32,890 nucleotides of DNA from a bacterium. GTDB lineage: Bacteria; Zhuqueibacterota; QNDG01; JABMRT01. Below are positions 8,742-17,167 of the stretch, in pieces (position 1 is the first letter of the stretch; each line of letters opens with the position of its first letter). The position numbers were made by a program, and so were the translations under genes. The stretch spans positions 1 to 32,890 of the forward strand of contig JAFGEX010000186.1 of the NCBI GenBank assembly GCA_016931355.1. Reading direction: 5' to 3'. The notes under the pieces are model-generated. The model had not been told where the DNA came from. It was given only the letters and a program-made list of their open reading frames with translations, and did no database searches.

Positions 8742-10637
8742 ATGTGCGGTTTGACGGGTGTCTGTGGTGTGATACAAGCAGACCAAATGAATCAAATCGT
8801 CAGGATGATGGAGCTGATACGCCACAGAGGTCCTGACGGACATGGGATTATGGGATTGACCCGGGAGAAGTGTTTATGCAGGAAAACAAGACGAGGCCCC
8901 ATTCTTCCTGTTGAATTCCCCCATGTTGGAGAGGCCGGAACACTTTTAGGCCATGTCCGTCTTGCCATTCTTGACCTATCCGATTCCGGACTGCAGCCGC
9001 TGTCTTGCCCGGAAAACAAGGCGTGGATCATCTTCAATGGGGAAATCTATAACCATGTTGAGTTGCGAAGGGAGTTGACCGCTCTAGGGCATTCATTCCG
9101 CACTCGAAGCGATACCGAAGTGCTCCTGGCTGCCTATCTGGAATGGGGCCCGAAGATGTTCAGTCGGCTGGACGGGATGTATGCTTTTGCCATTGCGGAT
9201 GCGCATCATCAAACTCTATTTTGCGCACGGGATCGTTTCGGTGAAAAACCATTTTATTATTGCATTCATAACGGATCATTCTGGTTTGCATCCGAAATCA
9301 AGGCTCTTCTTGCCATCATGCGTTTCTGCAAGGCGAATTTGCATTCCCTTGCATCCTACATGGTCAATAGCAAGACCCACTTCGGCGAAGAAACCTTTTT
9401 TTCGGATATTCACCAACTGCCCGCGTCTTGTTGGATGGAAGTTCCCTGGCAGAAGCCGAATGAATATAAAATCACCCGGTACTATCAACTATCCGACTCG
9501 AACATCAATCATCACACGGATGATTTGATATCCGCGTTCAGAGAACATCTCACCCATTCCGTGAAATTGCGTTTGCGTGCGGATGTGCCCGTTGGCTCAT
9601 GCCTCAGCGGCGGGCTTGATTCCTCGTCAATCGTTTCGATCTCCTTGCGGGCATTGGAGGCCCATCGCTCCCTTTTTCACGCGTTCACGGCAATCCCCGA
9701 TGTCCCCGGATACAGTGAGCTGAGTTGGGCCGGCCAGGTCATGGAAAACAAGCGCGGTTTTCTTCACGAAGTTCATATTTCGGCCGAGAATTTGGTGTCA
9801 GACCTGGACGATTTCCTTTACTGCCAAGACGAACCCGTATCCGGATTGAGTGTCTATCTCCAATATCGCGTGATGAAGGCGGCGAATGAACATCACATCC
9901 CGGTCTTATTGGACGGACAAGGCGGCGATGAGTTGCTACTGGGTTATGAACGCCTGTACGCCTTGTATTTGCTGCAAACCCTGTTCACGGGCAACATCAA
10001 CAAAGCCACACACGAATTCCACCAATTTACCAAAAATGGTTCCATCGCCCCTTCCCGGCTTGCTGCCTTATTGATCTATTCCATCCCGCCTATGCGCCGA
10101 TATTGGCGTTCATTGGGTTACAGCGGTTACCTGATACCCGAAATCAGCAATCTGATCAGTGAAAACGATCCGCGGTCATTGAATATTTTTGAGGCGCAGC
10201 GGTATGAAATTCGGGTCGAACCCTTGCCGGAATTGCTCAGAGTGGAAGATCGCAATGCCATGCGGTTTGCCGTCGAAACACGCCTTCCGTTTCTGGACCA
10301 TAAAATAGTCGAATTCTGCCTGCAGTCACCGATTCAATGCAAGCTGAATCAAGGATGGACCAAATGGATGTTGCGAAAGGCCATGGATGGAATCATGCCT
10401 TCACCCATCACCTGGCGCAAAGATAAAAAGGGATTTGAATCCCCGGATCGAATATGGATGGATCATTTGAAGGAAGAAATGAAACAAATACTCGGAAAAT
10501 CCTCCTTGTCTGCTGATTTATATTTGAATCGGGATCTCTGGCATACCCATCAGAATTTGATTTCCAGGAATCCCAAATTAGCCTGGAGGATGTTTTGCCT
10601 GGAAAAATGGATGCATCTTTTTCATGTCGGATTGTAA
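8742..10637 (+). CDS. asnB: AsnB-type glutamine amidotransferase, copy 2
   Basis: This 631-residue asparagine-synthase-like enzyme begins Met-Cys-Gly-Leu-Thr-Gly with catalytic Cys2. HRGPDGHG and FNGEIYNH mark the glutaminase domain, S289-G290-G291-L292-D293-S294 forms the ATP-pyrophosphatase loop and LDGQGGDELLLGY follows. Compared with copy 1 it carries an insertion of about 25 residues between the HRGPDG motif and GHVRLAILDL, containing CLCRKTRRG. Copy 3 has an insertion at the same place, which suggests copies 2 and 3 are closer to each other than to copy 1. AAAGGTG lies about five bases before the ATG. A 136-base gap precedes it, so it may open a new transcript, though I see no convincing promoter. 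Probable role: amidation of a uronic acid in the glycan (inference). Confidence 0.9.
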   Translation: MCGLTGVCGVIQADQMNQIVRMMELIRHRGPDGHGIMGLTREKCLCRKTRRGPILPVEFPHVGEAGTLLGHVRLAILDLSDSGLQPLSCPENKAWIIFNGEIYNHVELRRELTALGHSFRTRSDTEVLLAAYLEWGPKMFSRLDGMYAFAIADAHHQTLFCARDRFGEKPFYYCIHNGSFWFASEIKALLAIMRFCKANLHSLASYMVNSKTHFGEETFFSDIHQLPASCWMEVPWQKPNEYKITRYYQLSDSNINHHTDDLISAFREHLTHSVKLRLRADVPVGSCLSGGLDSSSIVSISLRALEAHRSLFHAFTAIPDVPGYSELSWAGQVMENKRGFLHEVHISAENLVSDLDDFLYCQDEPVSGLSVYLQYRVMKAANEHHIPVLLDGQGGDELLLGYERLYALYLLQTLFTGNINKATHEFHQFTKNGSIAPSRLAALLIYSIPPMRRYWRSLGYSGYLIPEISNLISENDPRSLNIFEAQRYEIRVEPLPELLRVEDRNAMRFAVETRLPFLDHKIVEFCLQSPIQCKLNQGWTKWMLRKAMDGIMPSPITWRKDKKGFESPDRIWMDHLKEEMKQILGKSSLSADLYLNRDLWHTHQNLISRNPKLAWRMFCLEKWMHLFHVGL

Positions 10638-11841
10638 AACAAAGAAACTCAAAATTGTTTTTATTTCGGATGGTTACCCCACCGATTATCATCCCATGAA
10701 TAATGTTTATCTGCACAGAGCGATAAAAAATCTAGCCCAATTCGTTCAGGCTTCCGTCGTTCATCTGCGCGCATGGAAGCCGGGCCGGGCCATGCTCGAA
10801 TCCAGACAATGGGAAGGTATTCCTGTTCTCTCCATGGCCATTCCCCAGCTCCCTTTGCGAAGCAGTCTGCACCTCAATATCCGGCTTTTAGCCAAACTCG
10901 GCTATCCTTTGGCAAACCAAACCTTGACAGAGGCGGATTTATTACATTCAACCGGGATTTATCCGGCGGGATATATCACCAGCCACTGGTCCCAGCTGTT
11001 GAAAAAACCCCATGTGACTCATGCAGTGGGCAGCGATGTCAACATGTTCCTGCCCAAGGCACGCTGGTTACGGCGGGAGAGAAGTTGGCTGGACGAGATA
11101 AACGGCGTCGCCTGTGTCAGTCAGGCGATCAAATCGAAGGTAATGCTTCTGGACAACAACCTGCCAAACGTCCGCGTGATCTATAGGGGGATTGATACGG
11201 ACCAATTCTCCCCGCAGGGGCCTGCGGAAGGCCCGCAGGCGAGACAACCCGCGACTCGTTTCTTCTATCTGGGTGGATTTCAGACCTGGAACAAGAAGCG
11301 CTTTGATGTTTACAACGTCAAGGGTGGGCATGTTTTGCTGGAGGCCTGGAGCAGGGTGGAAGCGCAACTCGGGGAAAGCAGCCTGGTCATTTCCGGGCAC
11401 GGCATTCATCCCGACCGTCTCAAGTCATGGATCGGATCACTGAAAAGACCGGAAGCGGTCTTCTTCCTTCCTATGATTACGCCGGTATTGGTCCCAAACT
11501 TTCTGCGCGCATGCGATATCGTCGTCATTCCGAGTCTCAGTGAAGGATTGCCCAACCTAGCCTATGAGGCACAGGCATGCGGGCGTCCGGTTTTGGCATC
11601 GGATGCGGGCGGGATACCCGAAGCGATTGTTCATGGCGATACGGGACTCCTTGTTCCCAAGGGCGATTCGAAGGCCTTGGCGGATGCGATGCTTTGGTTT
11701 CATTTGCATCAGAAAGCAGTGGCCCGGATGGGCGCCAACGCCCGCCGGCATGTGCGTGATCATTTTTCCCTGCAACGGGCGGCGCTTGAAATGCTGTCAT
11801 TATTCGATGCTGCCATCCAGCATCATCATTCCTCCTCATGA
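10624..11841 (+). CDS. GT4 family glycosyltransferase
   Basis: This 405-residue GT-B glycosyltransferase starts KKLKIVFISDGYPTDYHP, with an N-terminal nucleotide-fold half and a C-terminal donor-binding half. The E-x7-E motif is intact in SEGLPNLAYEAQACGRPV, followed by ASDAGGIPEAI and HGDTGLLVPKGD. The acceptor side has the segment VTHAVGSDVNMF near residue 135. The ATG at 10624 lies 14 bases inside the amidotransferase gene, so the two are likely translated together. The enzyme should retain anomeric configuration, as GT4 enzymes do, and act on the cytoplasmic side of the inner membrane. The donor sugar is not predictable from what I can see. Confidence 0.88.
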   Translation: MSDCKTKKLKIVFISDGYPTDYHPMNNVYLHRAIKNLAQFVQASVVHLRAWKPGRAMLESRQWEGIPVLSMAIPQLPLRSSLHLNIRLLAKLGYPLANQTLTEADLLHSTGIYPAGYITSHWSQLLKKPHVTHAVGSDVNMFLPKARWLRRERSWLDEINGVACVSQAIKSKVMLLDNNLPNVRVIYRGIDTDQFSPQGPAEGPQARQPATRFFYLGGFQTWNKKRFDVYNVKGGHVLLEAWSRVEAQLGESSLVISGHGIHPDRLKSWIGSLKRPEAVFFLPMITPVLVPNFLRACDIVVIPSLSEGLPNLAYEAQACGRPVLASDAGGIPEAIVHGDTGLLVPKGDSKALADAMLWFHLHQKAVARMGANARRHVRDHFSLQRAALEMLSLFDAAIQHHHSSS

Positions 11842-13016
11842 CGGAAACAATTTGGCGGGAAAGCAATATATCGCATATTTGTCATATAACGACCAATCAT
11901 CCGCCGTTTGATACGCGGATTTTTTACCGGGAGTGCCTCTCGCTCAGAGCGAGCGGCTATCAGGTTTCATTGGTGGCGCCCCACAGTCGTCGGCAGCGCG
12001 TCAACGGCGTCTCCGTTATACCGCTGCCCGTTTCAAAGTCGGTCGTCTACAGGCGATTATTCATGACGCGGACGGCCGCACGGATCGCATCCCGTGAGAG
12101 GGCGGATTTGTATCATTTTCATGATCCTGAGCTTATCCCGGCAATGCAGTGGCTTGCGAGACGCACCCGCAGACCCGTCGTTTGGGACGCTCACGAGAAT
12201 TATGCTGACACCATTCCCCATTTCAATGTCCTGGGGACACCCCTACTCAGCCGGGCCGGGGGTATCTGTTTTGATAAACTGGAGATTGCCGCCTGCCGAA
12301 GTGATTTCTCCGGCGTCGTGACCATTACCCCCGAAATGGCTAAACGTTACCGTTCCCGGGGAATTCGGACCTGCGAGCTCGGGAATTACAGCGATATTCG
12401 CCTGATCCCTTTTCCCCCAACGGTCAAGCGCTGCAGCCGGCCGCGCTTTATCAGCATCGGGGGACATTTCAAGGACCGGGAGGTAATGCAGATTGCGGAT
12501 GCGTTCTGTGCTTTAAGACGGAGGATGTCCTGCGAAATCGCGTTTTGGGGGTTTTTTCAACCGGCCGATTTTGAGGATACCATGCGGTCGTTTTTTAGTG
12601 CGAGGGGCATTGCCGAGAACGATGTGACCATCGGCGGTCCCTATCCGTGGATGAGCCTCGTCAGAGATTTGATTCCAACCGGCTGGGTCGGATGCTGTCT
12701 GATCAATCCGAGGGATCGATGTGGCATACAGGCGATCCCCAACCGCCTTTTTGAATACTGGTCTCTCGGAGTCCCCGCCGTCGTATCGGCGGGGACCGAA
12801 GCGGCGCGTTTTGTGCGGGAGACAGGCGGCGGGATGGTCATTGAGGAAAATAGTTCGAGGGCGATTGCCGAGGCATTCAAAAAATTTGCCCTGCATCCGA
12901 TGCTCGTCGAACGGATGGGAAAGGCCGGAAGGAAGGCTGTTGAAAAAAAGTACAATTGGCAAAGTTCATTTCCTGCCCTCCTGAATTTATACGCCGATCT
13001 CGGCGTGTTTCCATGA
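11838..13016 (+). CDS. GT4-like glycosyltransferase
   Basis: This 392-residue GT-B glycosyltransferase is recognisable from its N terminus, ICHITTNHPPFDTRIFYRE, a form common in O-antigen and exopolysaccharide GT4 enzymes. The donor half contains IPNRLFEYWSLGVPAVVSAG, where NRLFEY occupies the place of the usual second-Glu region, and ends with WQSSFPALLNLY. The start at 11838 is in an ATGA overlap with the preceding glycosyltransferase, so the two GT4 genes and the amidotransferase form a three-gene block. A 111-base gap without a clear promoter or terminator follows. Specificity is unknown. Confidence 0.86.
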   Translation: MTETIWRESNISHICHITTNHPPFDTRIFYRECLSLRASGYQVSLVAPHSRRQRVNGVSVIPLPVSKSVVYRRLFMTRTAARIASRERADLYHFHDPELIPAMQWLARRTRRPVVWDAHENYADTIPHFNVLGTPLLSRAGGICFDKLEIAACRSDFSGVVTITPEMAKRYRSRGIRTCELGNYSDIRLIPFPPTVKRCSRPRFISIGGHFKDREVMQIADAFCALRRRMSCEIAFWGFFQPADFEDTMRSFFSARGIAENDVTIGGPYPWMSLVRDLIPTGWVGCCLINPRDRCGIQAIPNRLFEYWSLGVPAVVSAGTEAARFVRETGGGMVIEENSSRAIAEAFKKFALHPMLVERMGKAGRKAVEKKYNWQSSFPALLNLYADLGVFP

Positions 13017-13127
13017 TCCCGTCGGTGAACGGCGTGTCGTCTTTCATGCCCCCTCGAAATGAAGCCGGCGTTTCGGCCACCCTGCAACCGATGATTCGCG
13101 TTCAATCTTGATGGGTAGAGGATTCCG

Positions 13128-15026
13128 GTGTGCGGCATTATCGGCATTTGTAAGTCCCAAGATTTCCCGCTTTCGTCCTCCACGCTGTACGGTTCTCGCG
13201 ACAGGGTGGCGCACCGCGGTCCTGACGATTCGGGGTCCGTTCTGCTCAGCCGCCAGGAAGGCGTCTGGGAAGAAGCCCAAGGCGATGCAGGGAATTGGCA
13301 GGTCGGCCTGGCGTTCCGGCGGTTGGCCATTCTAGATCTGAGTCCGGCCGGCCGGCAGCCGATGTCATACCGGAATAGGTATTGGATTGTCTGCAACGGA
13401 GAAGTTTTCAATTTCGTGGAGCTTCGGGACGAATTGAAGCAACTCGGCCATGACTTTCATTCCCGGTCGGATACGGAGGTGATACTCGCCGCTTATGCCG
13501 AATGGGGAAGGTCTTGCTTCAAGAAATTCCGCGGAATGTGGGGAATGATGATATTGGACGCCGTCAGGAACGAAGTGGTCCTGTGCCGGGACCGTCTCGG
13601 CATCAAGCCGCTTTATTTCTGGCAGCGCCGGAATATGACGGCTGTTGTATCGGAAATCAAACAGCTGATCGAACTTCCCGGTTTCCGGGTAAAAATGAAC
13701 ATCCGGGCGGCGTCCGATTTCCTGTCTTCAGGCTATGAAAATCCCTCCCACACCTTTTTTGATGCCGTCCATCCCATACCGGCTGGGACTTCGCTCTCGA
13801 TCAATCTGACGGATCTGAATCAAACCATACCGGAACCCTATTGGCATCCTGAACGGATTACCATCAGTATCCACGACAAAACAGAAGCCGGCCGTTTATT
13901 TACGGACAAACTGACGGAAAGTGTTCAAATTCATCTGCGCAGCGACGTTCCCGTCGGTTGTGCTTTGAGCGGCGGACTGGACTCTTCTTCCATTGCCGCG
14001 CTTGTCCATCAATTGCATCAGGGGCGTTCGAGCACTTTACATTCGTTCACCTCCACTTTCCCCGATACGGATATTGATGAAAAGGAATTTGCGGATGAAC
14101 TCGCCAGGCACATCCCTTTGAACCAGCATTTTGTCACGCCCGATCCGAAGACCTTTCTGCAGGATCTTGATCGATTTGTGTGGATCCATGATGAACCGGT
14201 TGGCAGTCTTTCTATATATGCCAGTTATTGCCTGGCCAGGCTTACCCGCCATCATCATATCCCCGTGACGTTGAATGGACAGGGGGGAGATGAAATCCTT
14301 TCGGGATATTGGCAAACCTATTTTCTTTATCTCAGAGAACTTATCAAACATTGGAAATGGCCGACTGTTGCACGGCATTATTGGGGCTCCGTTTTTTTTC
14401 ACGGGAATCCCGAATTGATCCGCCAGACACCGGTCATGTTCAGGCGGTACCGAGAGCGGGATAGATGGAGAGATCGAATTCGATTTTTTAAGAACGTCGA
14501 ATTCCCCCTCTCGGAGACGTTCAACCAAATGCTTTCTCTTCAAGGGCAGGAGCGCCGGGTCTATGAGATCCGAAAGATGTTCCTGCCCAGGCTCCTCAAA
14601 TGGGATGACCGCAACTCCATGGCTTTCGGTGTTGAAGGCCGCTATCCTTTCCTGGACCACGAGTTGATCGAGCTGTGTCTATCTTTCTCCCCGGAATCCC
14701 TTTATCAGAACGGGTGGGTCAAATGGCCGATGAGGGTTGGTTTGGCTGGCCTGCTGCCTGAAAAAATCCTCAAAAGACGGGTCAAATTGGGCTTTGAAAC
14801 GCCTCAGAATGAATGGCTCCGCTATTCACTCCGGCCATCCCTCGAAGACTGGATGAGACAGGATCATCCGATTCACTCGATCCTTGATCCGTCCGCCATC
14901 CGGGAATTGGCTCAATCCGTCTGGAATGCGCGGCGCGCGGACGAGGAAACGGGACAGGCCTTATTCCGGATGTTCATTTTCGACCGATGGCTCGAACGGT
15001 TCGGCGTGGATTGTTCCTTTTCGTAG
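13128..15026 (+). CDS. asnB: AsnB-type glutamine amidotransferase, copy 3 (GTG start)
   Basis: This 632-residue AsnB-like enzyme begins at GTG 13128 so that Cys is residue 2 (Met-Cys-Gly-Ile-Ile-Gly), as the class II mechanism requires. AGAGGA at 13116-13121 is a good ribosome-binding site for it. Motifs seen are HRGPDD, CNGEVFNF, the loop S281-G282-G283-L284-D285-S286, LNGQGGDEILSGY and EGRYPFLDH. The acceptor-side region resembles copy 2 more than copy 1. A GC-rich hairpin (15032-15038 pairing with 15043-15049) follows six bases after the stop but has no T-tract, so it may only protect or pause the transcript. It probably amidates a uronic acid residue of the polymer (inference). A free asparagine synthetase role cannot be excluded for one of the three copies. 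Confidence 0.9.
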   Translation: MCGIIGICKSQDFPLSSSTLYGSRDRVAHRGPDDSGSVLLSRQEGVWEEAQGDAGNWQVGLAFRRLAILDLSPAGRQPMSYRNRYWIVCNGEVFNFVELRDELKQLGHDFHSRSDTEVILAAYAEWGRSCFKKFRGMWGMMILDAVRNEVVLCRDRLGIKPLYFWQRRNMTAVVSEIKQLIELPGFRVKMNIRAASDFLSSGYENPSHTFFDAVHPIPAGTSLSINLTDLNQTIPEPYWHPERITISIHDKTEAGRLFTDKLTESVQIHLRSDVPVGCALSGGLDSSSIAALVHQLHQGRSSTLHSFTSTFPDTDIDEKEFADELARHIPLNQHFVTPDPKTFLQDLDRFVWIHDEPVGSLSIYASYCLARLTRHHHIPVTLNGQGGDEILSGYWQTYFLYLRELIKHWKWPTVARHYWGSVFFHGNPELIRQTPVMFRRYRERDRWRDRIRFFKNVEFPLSETFNQMLSLQGQERRVYEIRKMFLPRLLKWDDRNSMAFGVEGRYPFLDHELIELCLSFSPESLYQNGWVKWPMRVGLAGLLPEKILKRRVKLGFETPQNEWLRYSLRPSLEDWMRQDHPIHSILDPSAIRELAQSVWNARRADEETGQALFRMFIFDRWLERFGVDCSFS

Positions 15027-15134
15027 GCTGTCCCGTGCGAGGGCACGGGGGCTTGTTGATTCGTTGTTTCAAGAAATGAGAGTCCATACCCTGATATTGC
15101 CTGCTTCGGTGAACTTTTATCGTCGAGCCGAACC

Positions 15135-16370
15135 CTGAAAATTTTTCTCATCAATCATTATGCCGGCTCCATTCGCCACGGCATGGAATATCGGCCGTAT
15201 TATCTGGCGCGCGAATGGGTTCGGATGGGCCATGCGGTGGCAGTCGCTGCCGCGTCCGTCTCCCATGTGCGCACGCGAACTCCCGTGATCCGGGGGACCG
15301 TCACCCGGGAAACAATCGATGGAATCCGCTATTTCTGGTTAAAAACCCCCGATTATCAAGGGAACGGGATCGCCCGCGCGTTCAATATCTTCGTCTTTGT
15401 CGGTCGGCTTATGCAATATCGCAAACGGCTTTCGAGGATTGTCAGGCCGAATGTCGTGATCGCCTCCTCCACCTATCCGTTGGACATGGTGCCGGCGTAT
15501 TTCATCGCCCGGCTCTGCCGCGCCCGACTGCTCTTTGAAGTACATGATTTATGGCCGTTGTCGCCGATTGAACTGGGGTCCATGTCGAAGCGTCATCCCT
15601 TCATCCTGCTGATGCAAGGTGCAGAAAACTGGGCTTACCGAAAGGCTGAAATCGTCGTCTCCATGTTGCCCCATACCAGGGATCATATGGTTCAGCATGG
15701 AATGAAACCAGAGAAATTTGTCCACATTCCAAACGGAGTGGATGTTGAAGAATGGGGCGACGAACCGCAAGCGATGCCGGAAGAACACAAGCGAGCGTTG
15801 TCAGCCCTGAAGGCCAGGAGACATTTCCTGTTGGGGTATACGGGGGCGCATGGCCTGGCCAACGCTCTCGATTGTTTTATTGACGCCGCCTTTCAATTGC
15901 AGAAACATCCCGTGACGTTTGTACTCGTGGGGCAGGGACCCGAAAAGGACAGACTGAAGCGGAAGGTGCAGTCCAGGCAGCAAACCAATGTCATTTTCCT
16001 TCCACCGGTTGAAAAGAAAGCCATGCCCGACCTTCTTCAGGCGATGGATGCTCTTTATGTCGGACTGAAGGACGATCCATTGTTCAGGTTCGGAGTCAGC
16101 CCGAATAAATTGATGGATTACATGATGGCCGCAAAACCCGTCATCTATGCGATCAGGGCCGGAAACGATGCGGTGGCGGAAAGCCGGTGCGGAATCTCGA
16201 TCCCGCCGGAAAATCCGGGAGAGATTGTCCGGGCGGTCCTGAATTTCATGAGCCGGACGGCCGAATCCAGGAGGAAGATCGGCCGGAGAGGGAAGGCCTT
16301 CGTTTTGGCGAATCATGATTACAGGATCCTGGCGAAACGATTCCTCGTTTCGCTCGAACGGGCGGCTTGA
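15135..16370 (+). CDS. GT4 glycosyltransferase (WbuB-like) with probable CTG start
   Basis: This is a GT-B glycosyltransferase of about 411 residues. The first in-frame ATG is at 15183, but starting there removes a well-conserved N terminus. The bases from 15135 encode (Leu/Met)-KIFLINHYAGSIRHG directly before MEYRPYYLAREW, which is the expected first strand and loop. No ATG, GTG or TTG lies in frame between the stop at 15057 and 15183, so CTG 15135 is the best start. A damaged start or upstream frameshift is the alternative. Other landmarks are LLFEVHDLWPLSP, IPNGVDVEEW and GVSPNKLMDYMMAAKPVIYAI, the last typical of WbuB-type enzymes. The stop overlaps the methyltransferase start by one base. 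Confidence 0.82.
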   Translation: MKIFLINHYAGSIRHGMEYRPYYLAREWVRMGHAVAVAAASVSHVRTRTPVIRGTVTRETIDGIRYFWLKTPDYQGNGIARAFNIFVFVGRLMQYRKRLSRIVRPNVVIASSTYPLDMVPAYFIARLCRARLLFEVHDLWPLSPIELGSMSKRHPFILLMQGAENWAYRKAEIVVSMLPHTRDHMVQHGMKPEKFVHIPNGVDVEEWGDEPQAMPEEHKRALSALKARRHFLLGYTGAHGLANALDCFIDAAFQLQKHPVTFVLVGQGPEKDRLKRKVQSRQQTNVIFLPPVEKKAMPDLLQAMDALYVGLKDDPLFRFGVSPNKLMDYMMAAKPVIYAIRAGNDAVAESRCGISIPPENPGEIVRAVLNFMSRTAESRRKIGRRGKAFVLANHDYRILAKRFLVSLERAA

Positions 16371-17062
16371 TGATCACCGAAAAGGATCGTATACGTTCTA
16401 TCTATACAGCCCGAAACGAACGACTGGCGGGCAGCGGGCGTTATTCGGTCTTTCATCCCGCAGGATTATTCATGGCTCAGCATCGGCAACGTGACGTACT
16501 TCGCCTGATGCGGCAAGAAGGTATTCTCCCGTTAAGCGGGAAAGACATATTGGAGGTTGGCTGCGGCGGTGGAGGTGTGTTGCAGGAGTATTTGATTTAT
16601 GGGGCGAGTCCCGGCCAATTGCACGGATGCGACCTGTTGTGCGAGCGTTTGCACGCCGCCCGTTCTCTGCTGCCGAACGTGGTGCTCACCGTCGCGGACG
16701 GTCAGTACCTTCCTTATGCCGCAGGGCTTTTCGACGTGGCCCTGCAGTACACGGTTTTTACATCCATTCTGGACGACGGGATCAAAGCCAATGTGGCGCG
16801 TGAGATGCTGAGGGTGATCCGACGCGGGGGGATCATCCTGTGGTATGACTTCTGGCTGAATCCGATCAACCAGCAAACCAAGGGCATCCGCAAGGCTGAA
16901 ATCCGCCGTCTCTTCCCGGGTTGTTCCTTCAAATTCCATCGGATTACCCTTGCGCCGCCGCTCGCGCGTAGGCTCGTACCGCTATCATGGATCCTGTGCC
17001 TCATGCTTGAGAAACTCAGGATTTTGAATACGCATTATCTGGTGGCGATTCGCAAGATGTGA
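16370..17062 (+). CDS. class I SAM-dependent methyltransferase
   Basis: This 230-residue Rossmann-fold methyltransferase has motif I as DILEVGCGGGG near residue 60, followed by GCDL for the SAM ribose acid and LFDVALQYTVFTSI as the motif IV region. ATG 16370 overlaps the previous TGA in a TGATG junction; an in-frame TTG lies one codon upstream. The C-terminal part is basic and partly hydrophobic (PLSWILCLMLEKLRIL), which may hold it at the membrane next to the lipid-linked glycan. Its place directly after a glycosyltransferase suggests O- or N-methylation of a sugar or terminal capping (inference). The acceptor is not identifiable. Confidence 0.82.
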   Translation: MITEKDRIRSIYTARNERLAGSGRYSVFHPAGLFMAQHRQRDVLRLMRQEGILPLSGKDILEVGCGGGGVLQEYLIYGASPGQLHGCDLLCERLHAARSLLPNVVLTVADGQYLPYAAGLFDVALQYTVFTSILDDGIKANVAREMLRVIRRGGIILWYDFWLNPINQQTKGIRKAEIRRLFPGCSFKFHRITLAPPLARRLVPLSWILCLMLEKLRILNTHYLVAIRKM

Positions 17063-17167
17063 GTTTAGAATGCGAACCGCAGGCCGTCATTGAAAAAAAT
17101 GAAGCCCCTTCGGTCCGATTCGCGGATCGTGACGGGTGCTTCCGGTCGCATCCGGCATGGTTGACCT

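Noticed and set aside
8614-8754. Small 46-codon forward frame overlapping the start of the second amidotransferase gene
   Set aside because: It would couple translation to the amidotransferase start, but it has no clear ribosome-binding site, no recognisable motif and no support beyond being open.
15032-15049. GC-rich hairpin after the third amidotransferase gene considered as a terminator
   Set aside because: Seven-base stem with four-base loop, but no T-tract follows and the downstream genes appear to belong to the same transcript.
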